Shown here one piece after another: positions 42,284 to 49,771 of a DNA stretch of 64,000 bases (positions are counted from its first letter, which is position 1; each line of letters begins with the position of its first letter). Below the pieces are notes generated by a model that was given only the letters and a program-made list of their open reading frames with translations, made no database searches and was not told the DNA's origin. Made by a program: the position numbers and the translations under genes. Location: contig NZ_VSEY01000017.1 in NCBI RefSeq assembly GCF_008086045.1, positions 178,056 to 242,055 on the forward strand, written 5' to 3'. This DNA comes from Nonomuraea sp. PA05 (GTDB lineage: Bacteria > Actinomycetota > Actinomycetes > Streptosporangiales > Streptosporangiaceae).

Positions 42284-43276
42284 ATGACCATCGTGCAGGG
42301 CATCGAGGCCCGCGGCATGCACCACTGCGAGACGACCGCGCTGGGGGTGCTGCTGCGGCACGAGGGGCTGGAGCTGTCCGAGCCCATGCTGTTCGGGCTG
42401 GGCTCGGGCCTGTCGTTCGTCTACTGGGACGCCAAGAGCATGCCGTTCCCGTTCCTCGGCGGCCGCGTGAAGCCGTTCGAGCTGACCCGGAACCTGGCGT
42501 CCAGGCTGGGGCTGACGCTGACGGTGCAGGAGACCGCCTCACCGCGCAAGGCGTGGCAGAACGTGGCCGCCCCCATCGACGCCGGCCGGCCGGTCGGCCT
42601 CCAGCTCGACTCCTACCACCTGGACTACTTCGGCACCAAGGTGCACTTCGGCGGGCACGTGGTCGCCATGTACGGCTACGACGAGCACCACGCCTACCTG
42701 GTCGACACCGATCAGCAGGGCGGTGCGGTGCGTACCGGGCTGGCGGGGCTGGCGTCGGCGCGGGCCGAGCGCGGCCCGATGACCGCCAGGAACCGATCCT
42801 TCACCCTCGCCCTGCCGCAGCGGCCGCCGTCCTGGCAGGACCGGATCGTGCCCGCCGTCCGGCACTGCGCCGAGGCCTTCCTCGCCGCGCCCATCGCCAA
42901 TCTCGGCCACCGCGGCATCGCCAAGGCGGCCAGGCTGGTGCCGGGCTGGCTGCGCCGCACGGCCGAGCCGCGGCGGGACCTGCCGCAGGCCGCCCTGCTC
43001 ATGGAGCGGGGCGGCACCGGCGGCGCGCTGTTCCGCGTCCTGTTCCGCGACTTCCTGGACGAGGGCAGCCGGCTGGTCAGCGGCGGCCCGCGCACCGGCC
43101 TGCGCACCGGCCACCGGCTGTACGCCGAGGCGGCCGTCGGGTGGACGGACGTGTCGGCCCTGATCGCCAAGGCCGGCGAGAGCGGCGACGCGGCACCCCT
43201 GGAGCAGGCCGGCGCCCTGCTGGGCGACCTCGCGCGCATCGAGGAGGAGGCCATGCGGGTGCTGCGCCGCCTCTAG
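42284..43276 (+). CDS. BtrH N-terminal/DUF4872-type protein
   Basis: The 330-residue protein begins with the BtrH-like region (HHCETTALGVLLRHEGLELS, EPMLFGLGSGLSFVYWD) and has a peptidase-C39-like core (DSYHLDYFGTKVHFGGHVVA, YLVDTDQQGG). BtrH is the acyltransferase that transfers an acyl group in butirosin synthesis; most homologues are uncharacterised. The conserved early Cys and the later His in GGHVVAMYG could be catalytic. ATG at 42284 has GACGAGG upstream; ATG 42248 would add 12 residues. Confidence 0.8.
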   Translation: MTIVQGIEARGMHHCETTALGVLLRHEGLELSEPMLFGLGSGLSFVYWDAKSMPFPFLGGRVKPFELTRNLASRLGLTLTVQETASPRKAWQNVAAPIDAGRPVGLQLDSYHLDYFGTKVHFGGHVVAMYGYDEHHAYLVDTDQQGGAVRTGLAGLASARAERGPMTARNRSFTLALPQRPPSWQDRIVPAVRHCAEAFLAAPIANLGHRGIAKAARLVPGWLRRTAEPRRDLPQAALLMERGGTGGALFRVLFRDFLDEGSRLVSGGPRTGLRTGHRLYAEAAVGWTDVSALIAKAGESGDAAPLEQAGALLGDLARIEEEAMRVLRRL

Positions 43277-43298
43277 CTCCTCACCGCCCGTACGGCCG

Positions 43299-43520
43299 TC
43301 ACGCGATGGCGCGGCGGGCCCGCCCGCCGCGCCAGTCCCGGAAGGTGAGCAGGCCGGGGAAGTCCGCGCGCAGCCTGGCGGGATCGGCCTGGTGGCCGCT
43401 CTCGGCGAACCACTCGAACAGCCTCTCCTCGATCGGCAGCGGCACGAGCCGCGTGGGCACCCCGGTGACTGTGGCGCCGCCCGGCCGGCCGGTGGCGCCG
43501 ATGACCAGGGCGAGGCTCAC
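43299..43520 (-). pseudogene. Internally deleted NmrA-type NAD(P)-binding gene
   Basis: The 73-codon frame starts with SLALVIGATGRPGGATV, the cofactor-binding start of an NmrA-like SDR. It jumps after about 20 residues to TRLVPLPIEERLFEWFAESG, then LLTFRDWRGG, a typical C-terminus of that family. The roughly 200-residue middle is missing without a frameshift. Its GTG overlaps the stop of the SnoaL-like gene, so it was the second gene of that operon. Confidence 0.65.
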
Positions 43521-43882
43521 GACGCCACCACCGGGGTGGTCTGGGCCAGCGCGATCCGCCACGCGCCCTCGTCCTTGACCAGCACGAACGTCAGCGCTCC
43601 TGTCCGGCCGTCGCTCACGTGCTTGATCAGATGGGCCAGCGCCACGTCGGGGCGCAGGAAGGTGACGCCGAGCAGCTCGTTCCTGGTCAGCACATCCTTC
43701 AGCGGGGTGCGCAGCGCCTGGGCCATGACCTTCTCGACCTGCTCGCGGCCGCGCAGCCGGATGCCGGTGAAGTTGACCAGGGCCACCTGTTCGGTCAGCA
43801 GCCCGGTGAAACCGGCCACGTCGCTCTGCAGCTCCTCCGCGTCGCGGACGACCTGCTCAATCGCTTCGATATCTGGATTCAC
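43517..43882 (-). CDS. SgcJ/EcaC-type NTF2-fold protein
   Basis: The 121-residue protein has the SgcJ/DUF4440 pattern (AIEQVVRDAEELQSDVAGFT, VALVNFTGIRLRGREQVEK, FLRPDVALAHLIKHVS, FVLVKDEGAWRIALAQTTPV). GTG at 43882 follows GAGGAG by 7 nt. It is divergent from a TetR gene across two 17-bp palindromes and is the likely repression target. Confidence 0.82.
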   Translation of the reverse strand: MNPDIEAIEQVVRDAEELQSDVAGFTGLLTEQVALVNFTGIRLRGREQVEKVMAQALRTPLKDVLTRNELLGVTFLRPDVALAHLIKHVSDGRTGALTFVLVKDEGAWRIALAQTTPVVAS

Positions 43883-43901
43883 GTCGCATCTCCTCAACTA
43901 G

Positions 43902-43918
43902 CGGAGCGATTCGCTCCG
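43902..43918. promoter_or_regulatory. TetR operator 1 (17-bp palindrome)
   Basis: CGGAGCGA-T-TCGCTCCG has perfect 8-bp arms. It lies 19 bp before the SgcJ-like start and 33 bp from its twin. Confidence 0.8.
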
Positions 43919-43934
43919 GGGCCTGACACTACGC

Positions 43935-43951
43935 CGGAGCGAATCGCTCCG
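43935..43951. promoter_or_regulatory. TetR operator 2 (17-bp palindrome)
   Basis: CGGAGCGA-A-TCGCTCCG is identical to the twin site except for the central base. It lies 21 bp before the TetR start. Confidence 0.8.
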
Positions 43952-43972
43952 CAACTGGTAGAGTCCGGGGCG

Positions 43973-44605
43973 ATGACCACACGCAAAGACATCGCAGAGC
44001 GCAACGACCGCACGTTGCTCCAGGCCGCCCGCGACGTGCTCGCCGAGGACGGCGCGCACGCCTCCGTAGCCGCCATCGCGGCCCGCGCGGGCGTCGGCAT
44101 CGGCAGCCTCTACCGCCGCTACAAGACCAAGGAGGAGCTGTTCCAGCGGCTCAGCCTGCTCTCCCTCGACCACTGGAACGACGCCGCCGAGCAGGCCCTG
44201 GCCGACCCGGATGCCTGGGCGGGGCTGGTGGGGTTCGTGCGCGGCTGCGTGGAGTTCGGGCAGGGCTCGCTGGCGCCCGTCGCGGGCACCATCGAGGTCA
44301 CCGAGGAGATGGCCGCCAAGTCCCGCCGCGGCGACGGGCTGCTCGATGAGCTGGTACGGCGGGCGCACGCGGCCGGCGCGCTGCGCCCGGACGTGACCGC
44401 CATCGACATCTCGCTGCTCATCGAGCAGCTCGGCCGTTCGCCGGTCGTCGATCAGCTCCGCAAGCAGGGCAGGGACGACCTCCTGCCCGCCGCCGGCGAG
44501 GCCCGGCGGCGGCTGATCGCGATCGCGCTCGACGGGCTGCGGCCGGGGCGTGACCCGCTGCCCGGTTCGCCGCCGGGCGAGGAGCTGTTCACCGGCCGAT
44601 GGTAG
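43973..44605 (+). CDS. TetR-family regulator
   Basis: The 210-residue protein has a TetR HTH (RTLLQAARDVLAEDGAHASV, AARAGVGIGSLYRRYKTKEE) and a C-terminal domain with RRRLIAIALDGLRPG near the end. The paired palindromes in the divergent promoter make it the probable repressor of itself and of the SgcJ-like/NmrA operon. Confidence 0.9.
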   Translation: MTTRKDIAERNDRTLLQAARDVLAEDGAHASVAAIAARAGVGIGSLYRRYKTKEELFQRLSLLSLDHWNDAAEQALADPDAWAGLVGFVRGCVEFGQGSLAPVAGTIEVTEEMAAKSRRGDGLLDELVRRAHAAGALRPDVTAIDISLLIEQLGRSPVVDQLRKQGRDDLLPAAGEARRRLIAIALDGLRPGRDPLPGSPPGEELFTGRW

Positions 44606-44610
44606 AGCTT

Positions 44611-44627
44611 ACGGGACTCGGTCCCGT
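44611..44627. promoter_or_regulatory. 17-bp inverted repeat: operator or terminator
   Basis: ACGGGAC-TCG-GTCCCGT has perfect 7-bp arms, 5 bp after the TetR stop and 53 bp before the alcohol dehydrogenase start. There is no U-tract, and a TACAGT -10-like box follows at about 44636, so an operator reading is slightly favoured over a terminator. Confidence 0.45.
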
Positions 44628-44680
44628 CACTCCTGCTACAGTGATGAGACCAAGTCTTGTCGCTTGAGGAGTGTTTCCTG

Positions 44681-45619
44681 ATGGGTCGAGCTGTGATCTA
44701 TGAGACGTTCGGCGGCCCCGAAGTGCTGGAGCTGCGGGAAGTTCCCGAGCCGCACGCCGGCCCGGGCGAGGTGCGCGTGCGCGTGACGGCCGCCGGGCTG
44801 AACCCGATGGACTGGGCCATCGCCGCCCGTCCAGAACTGGCGGCGCGCTTCGGCATCACCGCGCCGTCCGGCTTCGGATCCGACCTCGCCGGCGTGATCG
44901 ACGAGGTCGGCGACGGCATCGGGGGCGTCGGGGGCCTCGGGGGCTTCGCTGTGGGCGACCGCGTCCACGGCACTGCGCTGGGCAAGGCGGTCGCCGACCA
45001 CGTGGTGATCCGGCCGCCCGCCGATGCGCTGTGGCGCACGCCGCAGGGCGTCGGCGACGAGGTGGCCGCGACGCTCGGGGTGGCGGGCCTCACCGCGGCT
45101 GCCGCCCTGGCCGCGATCGGCCTGCGGGCGGGCGACACCGTCCTGATCGGCGGAGCCGCGGGCGGCGTGGGCGTCTTCGCCGTGCAGCTCGCCAGGCTCG
45201 CGGGCGCCACCGTGATCGGCACCGCCTCGCCGGGCACGTTCGGCTTCCTGCGGCGGCTCGGCGCCGAGCCGGTGGCCTACGGCGCGGGGCTGGCGGAGCG
45301 GGTGCGGGCGCTGGCGCCCGGCGGGGTGAGCGCCGCGACGGACCTGTTCGGCACGGAGACGGCCGAGGCCGCGCTGGCGCTCGGTGTGGCGCCCGGCCGG
45401 ATCTCCACGGTCGCCGCGGGCCCCAACCCGCCTGGCGGCGTGCACGCGACCGGCGCGTACAGCGCGGCGCCGGACGCCATGGAGCAGATCGCCGGCGCGG
45501 TCGCCGCGGGCGGGCTCATCGTCCCCATCGCCGCGGCCTTCCCGGTGGAGAAGATCCACGACGCCGTGACACTGCAGGCCGGCCGCCACGTCCACGGCAA
45601 GGTCGTGGTCACCTTCTGA
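44681..45619 (+). CDS. Zinc-type alcohol dehydrogenase-like / quinone oxidoreductase (MDR)
   Basis: The 312-residue protein has the MDR fold: GroES-like N-terminus (GGPEVLELREVPEPHAGPGE, AAGLNPMDW), a cofactor loop VLIGGAAGGVGVFAVQLA and the C-terminal GRHVHGKVVV. Zinc-binding cysteines are absent, so it is a zinc-free NADPH quinone-reductase type. TTGAGGAG lies upstream of the ATG. It may be controlled through the upstream inverted repeat. Confidence 0.9.
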   Translation: MGRAVIYETFGGPEVLELREVPEPHAGPGEVRVRVTAAGLNPMDWAIAARPELAARFGITAPSGFGSDLAGVIDEVGDGIGGVGGLGGFAVGDRVHGTALGKAVADHVVIRPPADALWRTPQGVGDEVAATLGVAGLTAAAALAAIGLRAGDTVLIGGAAGGVGVFAVQLARLAGATVIGTASPGTFGFLRRLGAEPVAYGAGLAERVRALAPGGVSAATDLFGTETAEAALALGVAPGRISTVAAGPNPPGGVHATGAYSAAPDAMEQIAGAVAAGGLIVPIAAAFPVEKIHDAVTLQAGRHVHGKVVVTF

Positions 45620-45713
45620 GCGTCCTGCGGCAGGTTCGGATTCATCGGGCCCCGTCATGAGCAGGTACTCCACGGGCGTTGCCGCCCGGTGACGACGACG
45701 AGGGGAGCCGTTC

Positions 45714-46142
45714 GTGGTGAAACCCGTGTACACGGCCGCCGCCGTGCACGTGCCCGCACCGCCGGAGCAGGTGTTCGCGCTGATGACGGACTGGTCGCGG
45801 CACCAGGAGTGGATGTTCATGACCACCGCGCGGCGGGTGGGCGAGAGCGGGCTGGAGGCGTACACGGGCAGGTGGCCGTTCGGGTTCCTGGACACGATGA
45901 CCATCACCCACTGGGAGCCGCCGTCGCTGGTGCGCGTCACGCACACCGGCCGGGTCGTGCGCGGGCGCGGTGCCTTTCGCGTACGGGCTGAGCGGGGTGG
46001 CAGCCGGGTGCTGTGGGCGGAGGAGCTGGGGCTGCCGTTCGGGGTGGCGGGACGGGCGGTGTGGCCGCTGCTCCGGCCCTTCGCCGACGCCTTCGCCCGG
46101 CACTGCCTGCACAGACTGGGCCGCCTCCTGCCACCCGCCTGA
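45714..46142 (+). CDS. SRPBCC-family (polyketide cyclase-like) protein
   Basis: The 142-residue protein has the START-like pattern (AAVHVPAPPEQVFALMTDWS, WEPPSLVRVTHTGRVV, LLRPFADAFARHCLHRL). A Pro-rich start (VHVPAPPEQVF) is typical. It probably binds a hydrophobic ligand; no enzyme activity can be assigned. GTG at 45714 is the only plausible start. Confidence 0.82.
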   Translation: MVKPVYTAAAVHVPAPPEQVFALMTDWSRHQEWMFMTTARRVGESGLEAYTGRWPFGFLDTMTITHWEPPSLVRVTHTGRVVRGRGAFRVRAERGGSRVLWAEELGLPFGVAGRAVWPLLRPFADAFARHCLHRLGRLLPPA

Positions 46143-46205
46143 CGGGGCTCCTGGCGCTCACGCGGGCGGCGGGAACCTGCGCGGTCCGGCAGGTGTAGGC
46201 AGGGC

Positions 46206-47443
46206 ATGGCTTCCTACACCAGACGCCGCGCCCTCGCCCTCGGCGGCGCCCTGACCGGCGCCGCCCTCCTGCCAGGCTGCTCCAGCACCCCTGCCACCGC
46301 CCCGCGCCCCGCCGCGAGCCCGCCACCGGCCCGCCCCGGACGGCTGTTCGCCGACACCACCGCCGGGCTGGCCGTCGCCGACCTGGCCACCGGCGCCGTA
46401 CGCGCCGCCTACCCGGGCGCGGTCGCCGACGCGGGCTGGACCCGCCTGTACCAGCTCGCCGACGGCCACCTGCGCATCTACGACACCGCCACGGGCCGCC
46501 TCCTGCACGAGGTCACCGCGGCAGGCGAGCAGATCAAGGCCGTCTCGACCGGCCAGGTCGTCCTCGGCCCGCCGCCGGGCGCGCGTACCCGCACCACCCT
46601 CACCCTCACCGGCGAGGGCCGCCCCCGCACCCTGCGGCTGGACGGCAACATCGAACCCGAGGCGTTCTCCTCGGACGGCGCCGTCATGTACGTCCTGGAC
46701 CGCCTGCCCCCGGCCGCCCCCGGGTACGCGCCTTCGACCTGACCCGCGAGCGCATGGGCCCGCTGCAGACGCGCGACAAGCGGCAGGTCCCGGCCGGGCA
46801 GGAGGAGGAGATGCGCGGTCAGGGCCGCCAGGCCGTCCTCGACCCCGGCCAGAATGTCCTGTTCACCCTGTACACCCATCAGGACAGTCATCTGCACACC
46901 CGTGACCTGGCGGCGGGCGAGGACCTCAGCCCCGGGGTGCACGCCTTCGTCCACGTCCTGCACCTCGACCAGCGCTGGGCGTACTGCCTGGATCTGCCCG
47001 CCCCGTTCGGGCTCGGGCCCGCCGCTGGGCACACGCTGGCGCTGGGGGAGGCGGTGCTGTACGTGTTCGACGCCGCCAGCGGGCGGGTGGTGCGGGCCTC
47101 GACGCAGGACCTGACGATCGGCCGCTCCGCCCTGCTGGGCCGTCCCGCCAAGAGGACTGCTGAGGACTCGCCCGCGCAGGAGGCGTTCGCGGTCGCGGGT
47201 GGCGGGCGGTTGTACCTGGCGCAGGGCCGGCGGCTGCTGGTCGCCGACGGGGCCACGCTCGTCCCGCAGGCCACCTGGGAGCTGCCCGGGCCGGCGCGCG
47301 GGCTGGCGTTCCTGAACGGGGAGGTGCTGGCGGGTGCGGGCGAGCAGGTGTTGCGCCTGGACGCGGCCACCGGCGCCCGCCTGGGCGCCGTCACCCTGCC
47401 CGGCCTGCGCGCCCTGCGCCACGCAGAACAAGCCGCGGGCTGA
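46206..47443 (+). pseudogene. TAT lipoprotein with beta-propeller-like repeats, frameshifted
   Basis: The protein starts with a twin-arginine signal (TRRRALALGGALTGAALLPG, then C of a lipobox LLPGC). Propeller-like strands follow (LFADTTAGLAVADLATGAV, HLRIYDTATGRLLHE). The frame breaks near 46722-46736 after DRLPPAAPG; the alternative frame continues RVRAFDLTRERMGPL and runs to 47443 with similar blades (VLYVFDAASGRVVRAS, VLRLDAATGARLGAV). One base change restores about 412 residues. A real mutation or a sequencing slip in the CCCCCGGG run are both possible. Confidence 0.75.
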
Positions 47444-47460
47444 GCACCACCCTCGGCCAC

Positions 47461-47495
47461 GGGGGTCAGAGAGATCTGGAACGGAATCCGGCGTT
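47461..47495 (+). repeat. IS-end-like repeat, second location
   Basis: This 35-bp sequence (starting GGGGGTCAGAGAGATC) matches 33 of 35 bases of the reverse complement of 21329-21363. It follows the lipoprotein gene and borders Tn3 debris. It is probably the end of an insertion element. Confidence 0.65.
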
Positions 47496-47568
47496 GACGG
47501 GGACTCCTGCTGGTCAGCGAGCTCCTGTGTCGCTCTGATGACGCTGTGTCGGTTGGGTCATACGTTGC

Positions 47569-47697
47569 ATGGCGACCGAGCTGCTCGGCAAGGCGCAGCG
47601 GGAGGCCGAGGACGACGGCGGCTGGCGGGCGGCGACGGCGAGCACGTACGCCACCGTGTCCCGGTTCGTGAAGTTGCTGGAACACCGTCTGCATTGA
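47569..47697 (+). CDS. Short hypothetical ORF in IS debris
   Basis: The 42-residue ORF (MATELLGKAQREAEDDGGWR, ending RFVKLLEHRLH) has coding-like codon use but no ribosome site and no recognised family. It lies between an IS-end repeat and a Tn3 fragment, so it may be a fragment itself. Confidence 0.2.
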   Translation: MATELLGKAQREAEDDGGWRAATASTYATVSRFVKLLEHRLH

Positions 47698-47698
47698 C

Positions 47699-47815
47699 GA
47701 CGCATCACGTCAGCTGCGAGCGCAGGGCTACCCGGTGCTGGATGACGACGTGGCCCGGCTCAGTCCCTTGATCAGGCGACACATCAATGTGCACGGCCGC
47801 TGTTCCTTCCAACGT
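47699..47815 (+). pseudogene. Tn3-family transposase C-terminal fragment
   Basis: The frame reads ASRQLRAQGYPVLDDDVARL followed by SPLIRRHINVHGRCSF, the extreme C-terminus of Tn3 TnpA proteins. It directly continues the segment found on the minus strand at 37385-37564. Sequence after about 47815 is unrelated. Confidence 0.75.
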
Positions 47816-47921
47816 CCGCAGCGGGCGGCGGGCGGCGAACGGCCTGCCCAGGCCGGGAGGGCGGGCGTCGTCGGGGAGTGCCTGATGCCCGCGCCGCAGC
47901 TCTCGGCCTCGTACGCCATCG
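47816..47921. other. Unassigned sequence between Tn3 fragment and MerR gene
   Basis: The frame stays open after the transposase end but shows no recognisable protein. No repeat or regulatory site was identified. Confidence 0.3.
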
Positions 47922-48317
47922 CTACTCGGCGTTTGCCGGGTGGGAGTAGCTCGCCTGGGTGAGGCGGCATCGGCCGGCCTGGCAATCCTGCAAGTTCTCC
48001 ATCGCGGCGTGCCGGGCTCTGGTCAGCTCGGAGATCTTGGCGTCGATCCGGCCCACGACCACCTCCAGTCGCCAGCGTTCGCTGTCACAGGTGGCCCCGC
48101 CCTGATCGTGAGCCGCCAGGGCGTCGACGACCTCGTCCAGGGTGAAGCCCAGCTCCTGCAGCGCCTTGGCCATCCGGATGCGCTCCACCGCCGCGGCGGC
48201 GAAGACGCGATAACCCGAGGGCCTGCGCTCGGCGGCGGGCAGGATGCCGCGCCGCTCGTAGAAGCGCACGGTGTCCACGCTGACCCCGGCCTCCTGCGCG
48301 ACCTGGCCGATTTTCAT
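47922..48317 (-). CDS. MerR-family metal-responsive regulator
   Basis: The 131-residue protein has the MerR HTH (MKIGQVAQEAGVSVDTVRFY, ERRGILPAAERRPSGYRVF) and a dimerisation helix. Its cysteines are placed as in metal sensors: Cys in GGATCDSERW at the start of the long helix and CQAGRC in the C-terminal loop. This fits the Cd/Pb/Zn or Hg branch of the family. It is divergent from a CC-motif gene whose promoter contains the classic MerR operator. Confidence 0.9.
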   Translation of the reverse strand: MKIGQVAQEAGVSVDTVRFYERRGILPAAERRPSGYRVFAAAAVERIRMAKALQELGFTLDEVVDALAAHDQGGATCDSERWRLEVVVGRIDAKISELTRARHAAMENLQDCQAGRCRLTQASYSHPANAE

Positions 48318-48330
48318 GGCATTCCACCTC

Positions 48331-48362
48331 TTGACTCTGGACCCAAGTCCAGACTCTACGGT
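48331..48362 (+). promoter_or_regulatory. MerR-type promoter with 20-bp spacer
   Basis: TTGACT (48331-48336) and TACGGT (48357-48362) are separated by 20 bp, the overlong spacer typical of MerR-activated promoters. The spacer holds TCTGGAC-CCAA-GTCCAGA with perfect 7-bp arms, extending to 9 of 10. The half-site ACTCTGGA resembles ZntR/CadR-type sites. It drives the gene at 48401. Confidence 0.8.
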
Positions 48363-48400
48363 GTGCGGAAAGGCGCTACAAGAGCGCCGGCAACCACCGA

Positions 48401-48862
48401 ATGGAGCCCGCCGTGGACATCCCCGCCGCTTCCACCCCGATCGTCTGCGACATGACCACCGCCCCCGACACCGCCGAGCAGCGCCTGGAGGAATACCGGC
48501 ACCTGTTCGGCCGGCACCTCATCGACCGCGAGAAGACCGCCCGGGGCATCCGCTTCCGGCTGCGCGCCGAGCCCGGCGTGGCGGCGTGGGTGCGGGACCT
48601 GGCCGCACGGGAGAAGGCGTGCTGCGCGTTCTTCGCCTTCGACATCGCTCTCGAGGACGACGGCGAGGCCGAGCAGGTGGTCTGGGACTGCGCGGTCAGC
48701 GACAACGACACCGCCCGCGCCATCCTGGAGGAGTACTACCTGCTGCCCGACACCGCCGCCCAAGGCCCTGAGGCGTTGGAGAAGCACTACGCCGCCAAGG
48801 GCCTGAGCTTCATCGCCGACCCGGCCGACCCCCTGCGCTACACCGTCGGCGGACCCCGGTAG
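48401..48862 (+). CDS. CC-motif protein of the MerR locus
   Basis: The 153-residue protein has a central segment LAAREKACCAFFAFDIALED, with two adjacent cysteines, and an upstream HTH-free helical region (EEYRHLFGRHLIDREKTARG). A related protein with AARENGCCSFFTFTL lies 0.5 kb downstream. Vicinal cysteines suggest binding of a soft metal, but no characterised family is known to me. It is controlled by the divergent MerR promoter. The start could also be GTG 48413 or ATG 48452. Confidence 0.7.
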   Translation: MEPAVDIPAASTPIVCDMTTAPDTAEQRLEEYRHLFGRHLIDREKTARGIRFRLRAEPGVAAWVRDLAAREKACCAFFAFDIALEDDGEAEQVVWDCAVSDNDTARAILEEYYLLPDTAAQGPEALEKHYAAKGLSFIADPADPLRYTVGGPR

Positions 48863-48915
48863 CGCCCGCGGGTCCGAGCCCCGTGGCCCGCCCGGCGAAA
48901 GGTGGGCCGCGGGGC

Positions 48916-48947
48916 TTGCATCCGGTACCCAGGTACAGGCTTACCGT
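48916..48947 (+). promoter_or_regulatory. Second MerR-type promoter with 20-bp spacer
   Basis: TTGCAT (48916-48921) and TACCGT (48942-48947) are 20 bp apart, with GTACC-CA-GGTAC centred in the spacer. The -10 box lies 6 nt before the ATG at 48954, so the transcript is probably leaderless. The likely activator is the second MerR protein, encoded one gene downstream. Confidence 0.75.
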
Positions 48948-48953
48948 CGAGGC

Positions 48954-49307
48954 ATGACTCAAGACCTTGCCCTTGACCGGCAGTGGGTGCCCTCAGCGTG
49001 TACCCTGCCCACCGCCGAGCAGCCGCTGCGGGTGGCCGAGTTCGACGCCCTGTTCGCCGAGGCGGTGCAGTCGGTGGCGCGCCCGGAGCTCCGGCGGCTG
49101 AGCCTGGAGTTGGTCTTCGGCCCGGCCGCCGCGGCCCGGGCCGCCGAGCTGGCCGCGCGGGAGAACGGCTGCTGCTCCTTCTTCACCTTCACTCTCACCA
49201 TCGCCGGCGGCAGCCTGGCCCTGGAGGTGGCGGTGCCGCCCGAGCACCTCGCAGTGCTGGACGCGCTGCAGGCCCGCGCTGGTGCTGCGGCTGCGGCCGC
49301 AGCGTGA
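48954..49307 (+). CDS. CC-motif protein, second copy
   Basis: The 117-residue protein has the motif LAARENGCCSFFTFTLTIAG and shares it with the 153-residue neighbour. Its N-terminus (CTLPTAEQPLRVAEFDALFA) differs. The stop overlaps the GTG of the second merR gene. A soft-metal ligand role is inferred from the Cys pair and the operon. Confidence 0.7.
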   Translation: MTQDLALDRQWVPSACTLPTAEQPLRVAEFDALFAEAVQSVARPELRRLSLELVFGPAAAARAAELAARENGCCSFFTFTLTIAGGSLALEVAVPPEHLAVLDALQARAGAAAAAAA

Positions 49308-49771
49308 GGCAGGACATCGTGCTGCAGGAGCCGGGCGGGCCGTACCTGCGCAGCGGGCAGGTGGCCGAGCAGGCCGGAGTCAACCCGCAGACCCTGCGCT
49401 ACTACGAGCGCCGCGGCCTGATCGCCGAACCGGCGCGCAGCCCCGGCGGGCACCGCGCCTACCCGCCCGAGACCGTCACCCTGCTGACGGTGATCAAGGC
49501 CGCCCAGCGGCTCGGCTTCACCCTGGAGGAGGTGGCCGAGCTGATCGACACCGGTCGGCGCGCTCACCCCACCCCGGACCTGCGCGCCCGCGCCCAAGAC
49601 AAGATCGCCGAAGTGGACGCGAAGATCGCCGACCTGACCACCATCCGGTCGGCGCTCACCGCGGTGGTCTCGGCCGGCTGCGACAGCCTGACCCACTGCA
49701 CCTGCCCCGGCTGCCCGCTGCCGTTCGCCGACCTGGCCGAGGGCCGCCCCTCGAAGGAGAACCGATCGTGA
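49304..49771 (+). CDS. MerR-family metal-responsive regulator, second copy
   Basis: The 155-residue protein has the MerR HTH (RSGQVAEQAGVNPQTLRYYE, RRGLIAEPARSPGGHRAY). The C-terminal metal loop is cysteine-rich (AGCDSLTHCTCPGCPLPF), richer than in the first MerR and compatible with a mercury-type or thiophilic-metal sensor. It overlaps the CC-motif gene upstream and the membrane protein gene downstream. Confidence 0.9.
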   Translation: MRQDIVLQEPGGPYLRSGQVAEQAGVNPQTLRYYERRGLIAEPARSPGGHRAYPPETVTLLTVIKAAQRLGFTLEEVAELIDTGRRAHPTPDLRARAQDKIAEVDAKIADLTTIRSALTAVVSAGCDSLTHCTCPGCPLPFADLAEGRPSKENRS

